NCBI GenBank assembly: GCA_002454975.1
Contig: DKJZ01000102.1
Coordinates: 1-64,000, forward strand
Source of the DNA: Hylemonella sp. UBA6679
Lineage (GTDB): Bacteria > Pseudomonadota > Gammaproteobacteria > Burkholderiales > Burkholderiaceae_C
Direction of reading: 5' to 3'
DNA: 64,000 nt
The position numbers and the translations under genes were made by a program. How positions within the stretch are numbered: position 1 is the first letter of the stretch; every line of letters begins with the position of its first letter. Positions 49,631 through 57,910 of this stretch are shown in pieces. Under the pieces are notes generated by a model, which worked only from the letters and a program-made list of their open reading frames with translations, was not told where the DNA came from and did no database searches.

Positions 49631-50973
49631 CAGGCCAGTTCTTCCTTGCGGATGCGCACGATGGGGGCCAGCACGGTGGGCAAGGCCTGCAAAGCGGCCA
49701 TGGCCTCGTTCATGGTGCCCTCGCGGGTGTCGTGGGTGAGGATGATGAGGTCGGTTTGTGGCGCGTCGTTGGCGCCCACCACTTCGTCGCCTTCGCGCTG
49801 CAGCACCGCATCAATGCTGATGCCCATGCCAGCCATGATGCCGGTGACCTTGGCCAGCACACCGGGCTCGTCGGCCACACGCAAACGCAGGTAGTAGCTG
49901 GTGACCACATCGCTCATGGGCAGCACATGCAAGTCGCTCATGGCGTCTGGCTGGAAAGCCAGGTAAGGCACGCGTTGCTGGGCCGAGGCATCCACCAAAC
50001 GGGCGATGTCCACCAAATCGGCCACCACAGCGCTGGCCGTGGGCTCAGAACCTGCGCCCTTGCCGTAGTACAGCGTGGTGCCCACGGCATCGCCCTGCAC
50101 CACCACGGCGTTCATGGCGCCTTCTACATTGGCCAGCAAGCGCTTGGCTGGTACCAGGCTGGGGTGCACCCGCAGTTCCACACCACCTGGGGTGGTGGCA
50201 GTTTTTTCGCGGCGTTTGGCAATGCCCAAAAGCTTGATGCGGTAGCCCAGTTGCTCGGCGTATTTGATGTCTTGCGCACCCAGCTTGGTGATGCCTTCCA
50301 CGTGCGCTTTGTCAAACTGCACCGGAATGCCAAACGCAATCGCGCTCATGATGGTGGCTTTGTGCGCCGCGTCCACGCCTTCGATGTCGAAGGTCGGGTC
50401 GGCTTCGGCATAGCCCAAGCGTTGCGCTTCTTTGAGCACCACGTCAAAGTCCAGGCCCTTGTCGCGCATCTCTGACAAGATGAAGTTGGTGGTGCCGTTG
50501 ATGATGCCCGCCAGCCACTGAATGCGGTTGGCTGTCAAACCCTCGCGCAGGGCTTTGATGATGGGAATGCCACCGGCAACTGCGGCTTCGAACATCACCA
50601 TCACGCCCTTGCGGTGGGCAGCCGCAAAAATTTCGGTGCCGTGCACAGCCAGCAAAGCTTTGTTGGCGGTGACCACGTGCTTGCCAGCCTCGATGGCTTC
50701 CATCACCAACTGCTTGGCAATGCCGTAACCGCCAATCAACTCCACCACAATGTCGATCTCGGGGTTGGCAATGATGGCGCGGGCATCGCCCACCACTTGG
50801 GCGCTGTTACCCACCAGGGCTTGAGCGCGCGCGGTGTCAAGGTCGGCCACCATGGTGATGGCAATGCCGCGACCCGCCCGGCGTTGGATTTCTTCTTGGT
50901 TGCGTTGCAGCACGTTGAAGGTGCCCGTGCCTACGGTGCCGATGCCAATCAGGCCGACTTGGATAGCTTTCAT
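49630..50973 (-). CDS. hom: Homoserine dehydrogenase
   Basis: 447 residues. NAD(P)-binding GLIGIGTVGTGTFNVL at the start, catalytic core with GIINGTTNFILSEM and GYAEADPTFDIEGVDAAHK, and a C-terminal ACT domain (about 365-447) that senses threonine for feedback inhibition. It reduces aspartate semialdehyde to homoserine, in the same unit as thrC. Monofunctional, with no aspartokinase part. Confidence 0.97.
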   Translation of the reverse strand: MKAIQVGLIGIGTVGTGTFNVLQRNQEEIQRRAGRGIAITMVADLDTARAQALVGNSAQVVGDARAIIANPEIDIVVELIGGYGIAKQLVMEAIEAGKHVVTANKALLAVHGTEIFAAAHRKGVMVMFEAAVAGGIPIIKALREGLTANRIQWLAGIINGTTNFILSEMRDKGLDFDVVLKEAQRLGYAEADPTFDIEGVDAAHKATIMSAIAFGIPVQFDKAHVEGITKLGAQDIKYAEQLGYRIKLLGIAKRREKTATTPGGVELRVHPSLVPAKRLLANVEGAMNAVVVQGDAVGTTLYYGKGAGSEPTASAVVADLVDIARLVDASAQQRVPYLAFQPDAMSDLHVLPMSDVVTSYYLRLRVADEPGVLAKVTGIMAGMGISIDAVLQREGDEVVGANDAPQTDLIILTHDTREGTMNEAMAALQALPTVLAPIVRIRKEELA

Positions 50974-51053
50974 ACGAATCTCAGTGGTTGTCTAAGCGCC
51001 CTTGTGGGGTGCGGAAATGCCTAGGGTGTTGGCAGGTGTGGTGCGCAGCAGGC

Positions 51054-52283
51054 TCAAGCCTTCGCGTGCCGCTTGCGGTAGCCTTCGAGGAATTTGGCCA
51101 CGCGGCCAATGGCTTCGCGCAGGTCTTCTTCATGCGGCAAAAAGACGATGCGAAAGTGATCAGGTTGCGGCCAGTTAAAGCCTGTGCCTTGCACCAGCAA
51201 CACGCGCGTTTCCTGCAGCATGTCGAGCATGAACTGCTGGTCGTCTTCAATGGGGTACATCTGCGCGTCCAGGCGCGGAAACATGTACAAACCCGCACTG
51301 GGCTTGACGCAAGTCACGCCAGGGATCTTGGACACCAGCTCGTAAGCCAGATCGCGTTGACGGCGCAAACGCCCGCCTTCGTTCACCAAATCGTTGATGG
51401 TTTGGTAGCCACCCAAAGCGGTTTGAATGGCCCACTGGCCAGGCACGTTGGCACACAAGCGCATCGAGGAAAGCATGTTGAGCCCCTCAATGTAATCCTT
51501 GGCCGACTTCTTGTCGCCCGAGACCACCAACCAACCCGCGCGGTAGCCGCAAGAGCGGTAGCTTTTGGACAGCGAGTTGAAGGTCAACGTGAGCACGTCA
51601 TCGGCCAGGCTGGCCATGGCGGTGTGTTTGGCGCCGTCGTACAACACCTTGTCGTACACCTCGTCGGCCATGATGACCAGGTTGTGCTGGCGCGCAATCT
51701 CAATGATGCCTTTGAGCAGCTCGTCGGAATACAGCGCGCCCGTGGGGTTGTTGGGGTTGATGACCACAATGCCCTTGGTGCGAGGGGTGATCTTGGCGCG
51801 GATATCGGCCAAATCGGGCATCCAGCCATTGTTCTCATCGCACATGTAGTGCACGGGTGTGCCGCCCGACAAGCTCACCGCCGCCGTCCACAGAGGGTAG
51901 TCAGGCGCTGGCAAGAGCATCTCGTCGCCATCGTTGAGCAGGCCGTTGGTGGCCATCACAATCAACTCACTCGCGCCGTTGCCCAGGTAAATGTCATCGA
52001 GGGCCACGCCCTTGATGCCCTGCTCTTGGGTGTATTGCATGACCGCTTTGCGGGCCACAAAAATACCCTTGCTGTCAGAATAGGCCGCAGCATTGGGCAG
52101 GTTGCGAATCATGTCCTGACGGATTTCCTCTGGCGCATCAAAACCAAACACGGCCAAGTTGCCAATGTTGAGCTTGATGATCGCGTGCCCTTCTTCTTCC
52201 ATCTGCTTGGCCCGCTCCATGACGGGGCCGCGGATGTCGTAACAAACGTTGGCCAGCTTGGCTGATTTGGTGATGGTTTTCAA
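51054..52283 (-). CDS. alaA: Alanine aminotransferase AlaA-type PLP enzyme
   Basis: About 409 residues, a fold-type I aminotransferase. MKTITKSAKLANVCYDIRGPVMERAKQ and IIKLNIGNLAVFGFDAPEEI match AlaA, which transaminates pyruvate with glutamate. The PLP lysine is in SLSKSYRSCGYRAGWL. I place the start at TTG 52281-52283 with GGAGA upstream; a longer frame to 52355 would overlap the start of the divergent gene and lacks homology. It lies 80 bases upstream of hom on the same strand and may be cotranscribed with it. Confidence 0.92.
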   Translation of the reverse strand: MKTITKSAKLANVCYDIRGPVMERAKQMEEEGHAIIKLNIGNLAVFGFDAPEEIRQDMIRNLPNAAAYSDSKGIFVARKAVMQYTQEQGIKGVALDDIYLGNGASELIVMATNGLLNDGDEMLLPAPDYPLWTAAVSLSGGTPVHYMCDENNGWMPDLADIRAKITPRTKGIVVINPNNPTGALYSDELLKGIIEIARQHNLVIMADEVYDKVLYDGAKHTAMASLADDVLTLTFNSLSKSYRSCGYRAGWLVVSGDKKSAKDYIEGLNMLSSMRLCANVPGQWAIQTALGGYQTINDLVNEGGRLRRQRDLAYELVSKIPGVTCVKPSAGLYMFPRLDAQMYPIEDDQQFMLDMLQETRVLLVQGTGFNWPQPDHFRIVFLPHEEDLREAIGRVAKFLEGYRKRHAKA

Positions 52284-52315
52284 AATCTCTCCAGCGGGGA
52301 TATCAGGGCGAAACC

Positions 52316-52329
52316 TATAATTATCCACA
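52316..52329. promoter_or_regulatory. TATAAT box and perfect DnaA box between alaA and the Mth938 gene
   Basis: TATAAT (52316-52321) would serve the plus-strand gene starting at 52344. Directly on it lies TTATCCACA (52321-52329), a perfect DnaA 9-mer. A DnaA protein bound here would cover the promoter. Only a single box is seen, so this is not an origin. Confidence 0.45.
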
Positions 52330-52343
52330 GTTCGCAAAGCCCT

Positions 52344-52754
52344 ATGAAACTCCAACCCGACAAATTCGATGTCCCCACCATCACTGGCTACGGCCCAGGC
52401 TGGGTTGGGCTAGATGGCGAAAAAATTTACAGCAGTGTGGTCGTGGGTTCGCGCGGGGAACGCTTTGAGTGGCCTTGCCAAAACATCGCGCATCTTGGCC
52501 AAGAACACTTGGCGCCCTTGGTCGCCGCCAAACCCGAGCTGGTGGTGCTGGGCAGCGGAAGCAAACTGCGATTTGCCCACCCCTCGCATGCCGCAGCGCT
52601 GGCTGCACATGGCATTGGCCTAGAGACCATGGACACGGCTGCAGCGTGTCGAACCTTCAATATTTTGGCTGGGGAAGGTCGCCACGTGCTCGCAGCCCTG
52701 CTGATTGAACCCAGCCCAAGCCCTGCCCCACAAGAGCAATCGAGCCAGGTTTGA
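52344..52754 (+). CDS. Mth938-like domain protein (DUF498 type)
   Basis: 136 residues: MKLQPDKFDVPTITGYGPGWV, VVVGSRGERFEWPC, LVVLGSGSKLRFAHPS and the MDTAAACRTFNILAGEGRHVLAALL block are typical of the Mth938/NDUFAF3-like family. The fold is known; in bacteria the role is not settled. A Pro/Ser/Gln-rich tail follows. It is divergent from alaA and has a TATAAT box 23 bases upstream. Confidence 0.88.
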   Translation: MKLQPDKFDVPTITGYGPGWVGLDGEKIYSSVVVGSRGERFEWPCQNIAHLGQEHLAPLVAAKPELVVLGSGSKLRFAHPSHAAALAAHGIGLETMDTAAACRTFNILAGEGRHVLAALLIEPSPSPAPQEQSSQV

Positions 52755-52805
52755 TCAAGCGCAAGCCGTCCAGGCAAGGCCATTTGCGCAATTAGGCTAA
52801 AATAG

Positions 52806-52897
52806 CGGGTTGTGGTGAAGCCTGCCTGCCAGTGAGAAAGCGGGAGCGACGCCACTTGAAGCATCCAACGGGACAGACGTGATCACAGCGTAACCCG
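52806..52897 (+). ncRNA. Possible structured leader upstream of the peroxiredoxin gene
   Basis: In the 166-base gap before bcp, CGGGTT (52806-52811) can pair with AACCCG (52892-52897), GTGGTG (52812-52817) with CGCCAC (52850-52855), and CCTGC with GCGGG inside, giving nested stems. A TAAAAT box lies at 52798-52803. I recognise no riboswitch or housekeeping RNA. The stems are short and some may be chance. Confidence 0.3.
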
Positions 52898-52920
52898 AGG
52901 CGACCAGAGAGTTAGAGCAT

Positions 52921-53397
52921 ATGGCCATTGTTGTCAACAAACCCCTGCCGGAATTCGAAGCCAACGCCACGGGCGGCGTGAGCGTCTCCAACACATCCCA
53001 CCTGGGTCAAACCATGATTTTGTACTTCTACCCGAAGGACAATACACCGGGATGCACCACAGAAGCCATGCAATTTCGCGACCGCTACAAAGATTTTGTC
53101 AAAGCTGGCGCCGTGGTCTTTGGCGTGTCGCGCGACAACATGAAGTCGCACGACGACTTCAAAACCAAGCTCGAGTTGCCCTTCGAGCTCATCGCTGACA
53201 CCGAAGAAAAAATGTGTCACATGTTTGGCGTGGTCAAAAACAAGATCATGTACGGCAAAAAGGTCAAAGGCATTGAGCGCAGTACCTTCTTGGTAGGCCC
53301 AGACGGCCAACTCAAGCAAGAGTGGCGCGGCCTGAAAGTGCCTGGCCATGTGGACGATGTGCTCAAGGCTGTCAAGCTGCTGAAAAAAGCTGCTTAA
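52921..53397 (+). CDS. bcp: Peroxiredoxin, BCP/PrxQ family
   Basis: A 158-residue thioredoxin-fold peroxidase using Cys45 in DNTPGCTTEAMQFRD. The usual PrxQ resolving cysteine five residues on (E. coli Cys50) is Met50 here; a further cysteine is Cys99 in EEKMCHMFG. It may thus use another resolving cysteine or an external thiol. The fold is otherwise complete (ILYFYPKDNTPG, FGVSRDNMKSHDDF, TFLVGPDGQLKQEW). It follows a possible structured leader. Confidence 0.93.
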   Translation: MAIVVNKPLPEFEANATGGVSVSNTSHLGQTMILYFYPKDNTPGCTTEAMQFRDRYKDFVKAGAVVFGVSRDNMKSHDDFKTKLELPFELIADTEEKMCHMFGVVKNKIMYGKKVKGIERSTFLVGPDGQLKQEWRGLKVPGHVDDVLKAVKLLKKAA

Positions 53398-53421
53398 AAA
53401 AAGCTGCTACAAAAGCTTTTT
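53398..53421 (+). terminator. Weak terminator after bcp
   Basis: AAAAAGC (53398-53404) pairs with GCTTTTT (53415-53421) across a 10-base loop, one base after the stop region; AT-rich and weak. Confidence 0.4.
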
Positions 53422-53457
53422 AGCCCTGCGCTGAGGCCAGTAGCACGCTGCTCGGTC

Positions 53458-53492
53458 AGCCCATGTGAGCCCATATGTACCCATATGTGCCC
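53458..53492. repeat. Imperfect tandem repeat of CCCATATGT-like units
   Basis: Four units reading about GCCCATGTGA, GCCCATATGT, ACCCATATGT and GCCCGTGAG follow each other in the bcp-phoH gap. No gene overlaps them. Confidence 0.5.
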
Positions 53493-53584
53493 GTGAGTTT
53501 GTTAATTCAGCGCAATCTGAATGGACTTGTTGCTCATGCATAATGGGCTCATGTTGTTGATTGCAACGGTCATTCAAATTGTTC

Positions 53585-53614
53585 AAGCCGCCCGGCTTTG
53601 TCTGGCGGCTTTTT
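53585..53614 (+). terminator. Intrinsic terminator in the bcp-phoH gap, possibly of a small RNA
   Basis: AAGCCGCC (53585-53592) pairs with GGCGGCTT (53604-53611), 11-base loop, then TTTTT. It is about 190 bases beyond bcp, which has its own weak terminator, and 48 bases before phoH. A CATAAT box at 53538-53543 could start a roughly 65-base transcript ending here, but no good -35 is seen. Confidence 0.75.
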
Positions 53615-53661
53615 CATTTCTGCAGCTCCTTTTTCCACAGCTCCCCCACACACGCTGACCT

Positions 53662-55380
53662 ATGCCACTCCCACCTGCCCCCACCCAACGCGCTGCCGTC
53701 TTGCCCGCTGAAGCTTTCAACAAGAGCGCCCGTGCTGGTGCAAAATCCAAAAGCAGTGCCCAACAACGCGCGCCCAAAGCCGCGCTGCTGGCAGCTCCGC
53801 AGGAGTCCTCGCCCGAGGTGACGACTCGCCCGGTATCGGTCTCGCGCGCGCAAGGCGGTGATATTCACCGCGCAGCTGCACCCGTGGCTGAGAAACCCGC
53901 AGCCAAAACCAAAGCGCGCACCAAAACAGGCGCCACACCGGTGATGCCAGCCCAGCCCTCGGCGCGGGCAAAGTCTCGCTCGGTGCCGGTTGGCCAGCGC
54001 AAACTCTTTGTGCTCGACACCAATGTGCTGATGCACGATCCGATGTGCCTGTTTCGCTTTGAAGAGCACGACATCTTTTTGCCCATGATCGTGCTCGAGG
54101 AGCTCGACGGCCATAAAAAAGGCATGACCGAGGTGGCGCGCAACGCCCGCCAGACCAGCCGCACCCTGGACGCACTGGCCGCGGTGGCTGGTGCTGACAT
54201 GAGCGTGGGCCTGGAGCTGGGCAGCACCGGCCACGGCGAGGCTGGCGGCAAACTGTTCTTCCAAACCCTGCCGCTGGACTACACCCTGCCCACCAGCCTG
54301 CCCCAGGGCAAGGCCGACAACCAAATCTTGGGTGTGGTCGCAGCTTTGAGCAAACAATACGCACCACGTGAGGTGGTGCTGGTGTCCAAAGACATCAACA
54401 TGCGCGTCAAAGCGCGTGCTTTGAGCCTGCACACCGACGACTACCAAAACGATAAAACGCTGGACGACGGCGACCTGCTCTATGGCGGCCACCTCGCCCT
54501 GCCCCAAGATTTCTGGACCACCCACGGCCAAACCGTGGAGAGCTGGCAGCAAGGACAACACACGTTTTACCGCGTGACCGGCCCCGTGGTGCCGCAGCTG
54601 CACATCAACCAGTTTGTGTACTTCGAAGCGCCAGGCGAGCCCAGCCTGTACGCCCGGGTGACCGAGATTCGCGACAAATCCGCGGTGCTCAAAACCCTGC
54701 GCGAGTTCAACCACCTCAAAAACGCGGTGTGGGGCGTGACCACACGCAACCGCGAGCAAAACTTCGCCATGAACCTGCTCATGGACCCCGAGGTGGACTT
54801 TGTGGCGCTCACCGGCACAGCGGGCACCGGCAAGACCTTGATGGCCTTGGCCGCGGGCCTCACGCAAGTGTTGGACGACCGCCGTTACACCGAGATCATC
54901 GTCACCCGCGCCACGGTGAGCGTGGGCGAAGACATCGGCTTTCTGCCCGGCACCGAAGAAGAAAAAATGGGCCCGTGGATGGGTGCCCTGGACGACAACC
55001 TCGAGGTGCTGAGCAAAACCGATACCAGTGCGGGTGAATGGGGGCGCGCCGCCACCAGCGAGTTGATTCGCAGCCGCATCAAAATCAAGAGCATGAACTT
55101 CATGCGCGGGCGCACGTTCTTGAACAAGTACGTGATCATCGACGAGGCGCAAAACCTCACGCCCAAGCAAATGAAAACGCTGATCACCCGCGCCGGCCCG
55201 GGCACCAAGATCATCTGCATGGGTAACCTCGCGCAGATCGACACGCCTTACCTGACCGAAGGCTCTTCAGGCCTGACCTTTGCGGTAGACAAGTTCAAAG
55301 GCTGGCCACACGGTGGGCACATCACCTTGGCACGCGGCGAGCGCTCACGCTTGGCCGACTTTGCCAGCGAGGTACTCTGA
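53662..55380 (+). CDS. PhoH-family ATPase with N-terminal PIN domain
   Basis: 572 residues. The first 110 are low-complexity and basic (Ala, Lys, Arg, Pro). A PIN nuclease domain starts at about 113, KLFVLDTNVLMHDP, with acidic residues DTN and ELDGHKKG. The PhoH P-loop domain follows, with Walker A GTAGTGKT (about 385-392), ITRATVSVGEDIGFLPGT, IIDEAQNLTPKQMKTLITR (Walker B) and LARGERSRLADFASEVL. It is the PIN-PhoH type, linked to RNA unwinding and cleavage in work on related proteins. Start ATG 53662; the gene converges with dnaB. Confidence 0.92.
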   Translation: MPLPPAPTQRAAVLPAEAFNKSARAGAKSKSSAQQRAPKAALLAAPQESSPEVTTRPVSVSRAQGGDIHRAAAPVAEKPAAKTKARTKTGATPVMPAQPSARAKSRSVPVGQRKLFVLDTNVLMHDPMCLFRFEEHDIFLPMIVLEELDGHKKGMTEVARNARQTSRTLDALAAVAGADMSVGLELGSTGHGEAGGKLFFQTLPLDYTLPTSLPQGKADNQILGVVAALSKQYAPREVVLVSKDINMRVKARALSLHTDDYQNDKTLDDGDLLYGGHLALPQDFWTTHGQTVESWQQGQHTFYRVTGPVVPQLHINQFVYFEAPGEPSLYARVTEIRDKSAVLKTLREFNHLKNAVWGVTTRNREQNFAMNLLMDPEVDFVALTGTAGTGKTLMALAAGLTQVLDDRRYTEIIVTRATVSVGEDIGFLPGTEEEKMGPWMGALDDNLEVLSKTDTSAGEWGRAATSELIRSRIKIKSMNFMRGRTFLNKYVIIDEAQNLTPKQMKTLITRAGPGTKIICMGNLAQIDTPYLTEGSSGLTFAVDKFKGWPHGGHITLARGERSRLADFASEVL

Positions 55381-55429
55381 AGTTTTTGCCGCCTTGCTCT
55401 TGATTTAAGAGCATCGACACCATGCAAAC

Positions 55430-55450
55430 AGGGGCCTAGCGCCCCTTTTT
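55430..55450 (+). terminator. Intrinsic terminator of phoH
   Basis: AGGGGC (55430-55435), loop CTAGC, GCCCCTTTTT (55441-55450). A second hairpin GCTCTT/AAGAGC (55396-55412) precedes it. It lies in the 79-base gap between two convergent genes. Confidence 0.85.
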
Positions 55451-55459
55451 GCTTGTAGA

Positions 55460-57910
55460 TCAAAAATCGCCGTAGCTACCGCTGGCCAGGCTCTCAAAGC
55501 GTGTGAGCTGCTTGAGGAAAGCGAGCTTGACGGTGCCTGTAGGACCGTTACGCTGCTTGGCAATGATGATCTCAGCCACGCCAGGTTCTTTGGTGGTTTC
55601 TTTGTTGTAGTACTCGTCGCGGTAGATGAACATGATGATGTCGGCATCTTGCTCAATGGCGCCAGACTCGCGCAAGTCACTCATCATGGGGCGTTTGTCG
55701 GGGCGTTGTTCCACGCTTCGGTTGAGCTGCGAGAGCGCAATGACCGGGCATCCCAGCTCTTTGGCCAGCATCTTCAAGCCTCGAGAAATTTCACCCAGTT
55801 CGGTGGCTCGGTTTTCGTTGTCGCCACCCGAGCCACTCATGAGCTGCAGGTAGTCCACCACGATCAAACCGAGTTTGCCGCACTGACGTGCCAGGCGCCT
55901 GGCGTTGGCCCGCAACTCACTGGCGGTCAAGCCGGCGGTTTCGTCGATGTGCAAGGAGATGTTGCGCAGCTTCTCGATGGCCTCGGTCAGGCGCGGCCAC
56001 TCTTCATCGGTCAACTTACCCGTGCGCAAGTGGCTTTGGTCAATGCGACCAATGGAGCCCACAATACGCACCGCCAACTGCGCAGCGCCCATCTCCATGG
56101 AGAACACCGCCACCGGCAGCCCTTCATTGAGCGCCACGTGCTCAGCGATGTTGATAGCAAACGCCGTGTTGTGGGTGAGCACGTCATCTTGCGTGATGTA
56201 GAGCCGCTGCGGATGGCTCACCGAAATACATTGGCAAGTGGCCTCACGCGTTGGGGTGATGGATGAAATCGTCAAACGCTTTTGGCGCTGCCACACCTCA
56301 GGTGCGCGGGCTTGTTTGTCAGACAACAAAAACAAAGAGCGCGGCTCAGGGTGCGAGATATTGCAAACAAACGACGGCAAGCCTTGCACGCGCAGACCAG
56401 CCACATTGGTGAAATGCGGCTTCTTTGGGCTCACGGAACACCAAGCGCCTAATGAGCGTGCAAGTGCAGCGACGTCTTTGGCCAGCTGAGGGCTTGATGT
56501 GGCAAACCGCACACTGCCCCAGGTCTCCACCCAACCGTCGGTGTCAAGCAAACCACGCAGCAAGTCTAGGCGGGCTGCTCGGTTGGCCTCCAAATACAGA
56601 GCGGGTATGAATTTTTGATCGCTGGACAACCCGGACAAACGCAAGCTCTCCAGCGCCACACGCAAGGGGTTGGGCTGCGCCCCCTGGAGACCAGTCACAC
56701 GCCCTCGGTCACGCCTGACCAAGCGATAGTCATAAGCCCCGGCGTGGGTGACCATCATCCCCTGCCCCACGCGCTCGCCCATGGTGGCCAGCATGTCAGG
56801 TGAAGCGGTAGAAAAGGGCACACTGCCCGAACCCGTCAGGTTGCCATCGCCCAACAAAGCGCCGATCACCCAAGGATCGACAGGCAAGGGCTCGTCATGT
56901 CCAAAATCGCCGCTGGCGCGCTCAATCCACAGGCGGTTCTCGTAGCGCTTTTTACCCAGCATCTCTCTGAGTTTTTGCGTGCTCAAAACACGTGGCGTCT
57001 TCCAGCTTCGGAAATGCACTTGCCAGAGATGTTCGTCGCAGCACTCGGCACTGCGTCCGTCGGAGAGTTCCATGCGGAACACCTGCTTGGTACCCTGCGG
57101 GTAGATGCCTGTGACGATGGAGGGGCGACCATCTACAGAGGCCAATGCGTCGCCCACCTCAAGCTGCCCCATGCTTGTCCAGCCAGTGCGCGTGCGCACG
57201 GGCGCATCCAGGGGCTGGGCTTTACCCATCGAAGGGCGAGCAGCCAGCACCACCATGTCGCCGGCCTGCAGGCCTGCGGTCATGCGGTCGAGGTCGTAAA
57301 AACCTGTGGGCACGCCAGTGATGTCATTGGGGTTGTCGGCCATCTCCTGCACGCGGTCGAGCAAGTCGACCACCAGGGTGTCCATGCCCTGAAAGCCGCG
57401 CTTCATGCGCGAGCCTTCCTCACCGATGTTGAAGATTTTCTGCTCAGACTCGTCCAGGATCGTTGCCACCGGACGGCCTTTGGGGTTGAAGGCGTTGGTG
57501 GCGATCTCGTCGCTCACCGTCACCAACTTGCGCAAGATGGCACGTTCACGAACGATCTCGGCGTAACGGCGGATGTTGCTGGCACTGGGCACGTACTGCG
57601 CCAGAGCGTTGAGGTAGGTCAGCCCACCCACCTCATCGGCTTTGCCCATGCCCTGCAGATGCTCAAACACCGTGATCACATCGGCTGGCTTGCTCGCGTT
57701 GATGAGCGAGGACATGGCCTCAAACACCAAGCGATGCTCGTAACGGTAGAAGTCGGCGTCTTTGAGTAAGTCGCCCACGCGGTCCCAGGCGCTGTTGTCG
57801 AGCAACAAGCCGCCCAGCACGCTGGACTCGGCCTCAATGGAATGGGGGGGAATGCGAAGTTGCGCGATCTGGCGATCCGGCTCTTCGTTCTCGTTCAGTA
57901 CAGCAGACAT
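55460..57910 (-). CDS. dnaB: Replicative DNA helicase DnaB, interrupted by an intein
   Basis: 816 residues, against about 465 for the family; the surplus is an in-frame intein at residues 231-581. The host parts are complete: the N-terminal domain (PPHSIEAESSVLGGLLLDN), the linker helix and the RecA-like ATPase. The intein lies inside the Walker A motif: ARPSMGK ends the first part and TAFAINIAEHVA begins the second, so helicase function requires protein splicing. The C-terminal block has FSMEMGAAQLAVRI, the GKLTDEEW region, IVVDYLQLMSG (Walker B) and ALSQLNRSVEQRPDKRP. There is no break in frame. It converges with phoH and lies upstream of the rpsF operon on the same strand. Confidence 0.97.
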   Translation of the reverse strand: MSAVLNENEEPDRQIAQLRIPPHSIEAESSVLGGLLLDNSAWDRVGDLLKDADFYRYEHRLVFEAMSSLINASKPADVITVFEHLQGMGKADEVGGLTYLNALAQYVPSASNIRRYAEIVRERAILRKLVTVSDEIATNAFNPKGRPVATILDESEQKIFNIGEEGSRMKRGFQGMDTLVVDLLDRVQEMADNPNDITGVPTGFYDLDRMTAGLQAGDMVVLAARPSMGKAQPLDAPVRTRTGWTSMGQLEVGDALASVDGRPSIVTGIYPQGTKQVFRMELSDGRSAECCDEHLWQVHFRSWKTPRVLSTQKLREMLGKKRYENRLWIERASGDFGHDEPLPVDPWVIGALLGDGNLTGSGSVPFSTASPDMLATMGERVGQGMMVTHAGAYDYRLVRRDRGRVTGLQGAQPNPLRVALESLRLSGLSSDQKFIPALYLEANRAARLDLLRGLLDTDGWVETWGSVRFATSSPQLAKDVAALARSLGAWCSVSPKKPHFTNVAGLRVQGLPSFVCNISHPEPRSLFLLSDKQARAPEVWQRQKRLTISSITPTREATCQCISVSHPQRLYITQDDVLTHNTAFAINIAEHVALNEGLPVAVFSMEMGAAQLAVRIVGSIGRIDQSHLRTGKLTDEEWPRLTEAIEKLRNISLHIDETAGLTASELRANARRLARQCGKLGLIVVDYLQLMSGSGGDNENRATELGEISRGLKMLAKELGCPVIALSQLNRSVEQRPDKRPMMSDLRESGAIEQDADIIMFIYRDEYYNKETTKEPGVAEIIIAKQRNGPTGTVKLAFLKQLTRFESLASGSYGDF
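56168..57220 (-). mobile_element. DnaB intein (351 residues, class-3-like) with LAGLIDADG homing endonuclease
   Basis: Encodes residues 231-581 of the dnaB product. It begins with Ala231 (AQPLDAPVRT) rather than Cys or Ser and ends VLTHN before Thr582. In class 3 inteins catalysis uses a Trp in block B, an internal Cys in block F and a Thr in block G; here W296 (CCDEHLWQV), C561 in QCISVSHP (C559 is near) and T579 in LTHN fit. The two LAGLIDADG motifs are VIGALLGDGNL (348-358, Asp355) and LLRGLLDTDGWV (450-461, Asp458), so the homing endonuclease looks intact. Class assignment follows from the residues seen, not from a search. Confidence 0.93.

Noticed and set aside
52755..52920. 4.5S RNA, tmRNA or RNase P RNA before bcp
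   Set aside because: The conserved sequences of these RNAs, such as the GGUCAGG/GGAAGCAGCC of 4.5S, are absent.
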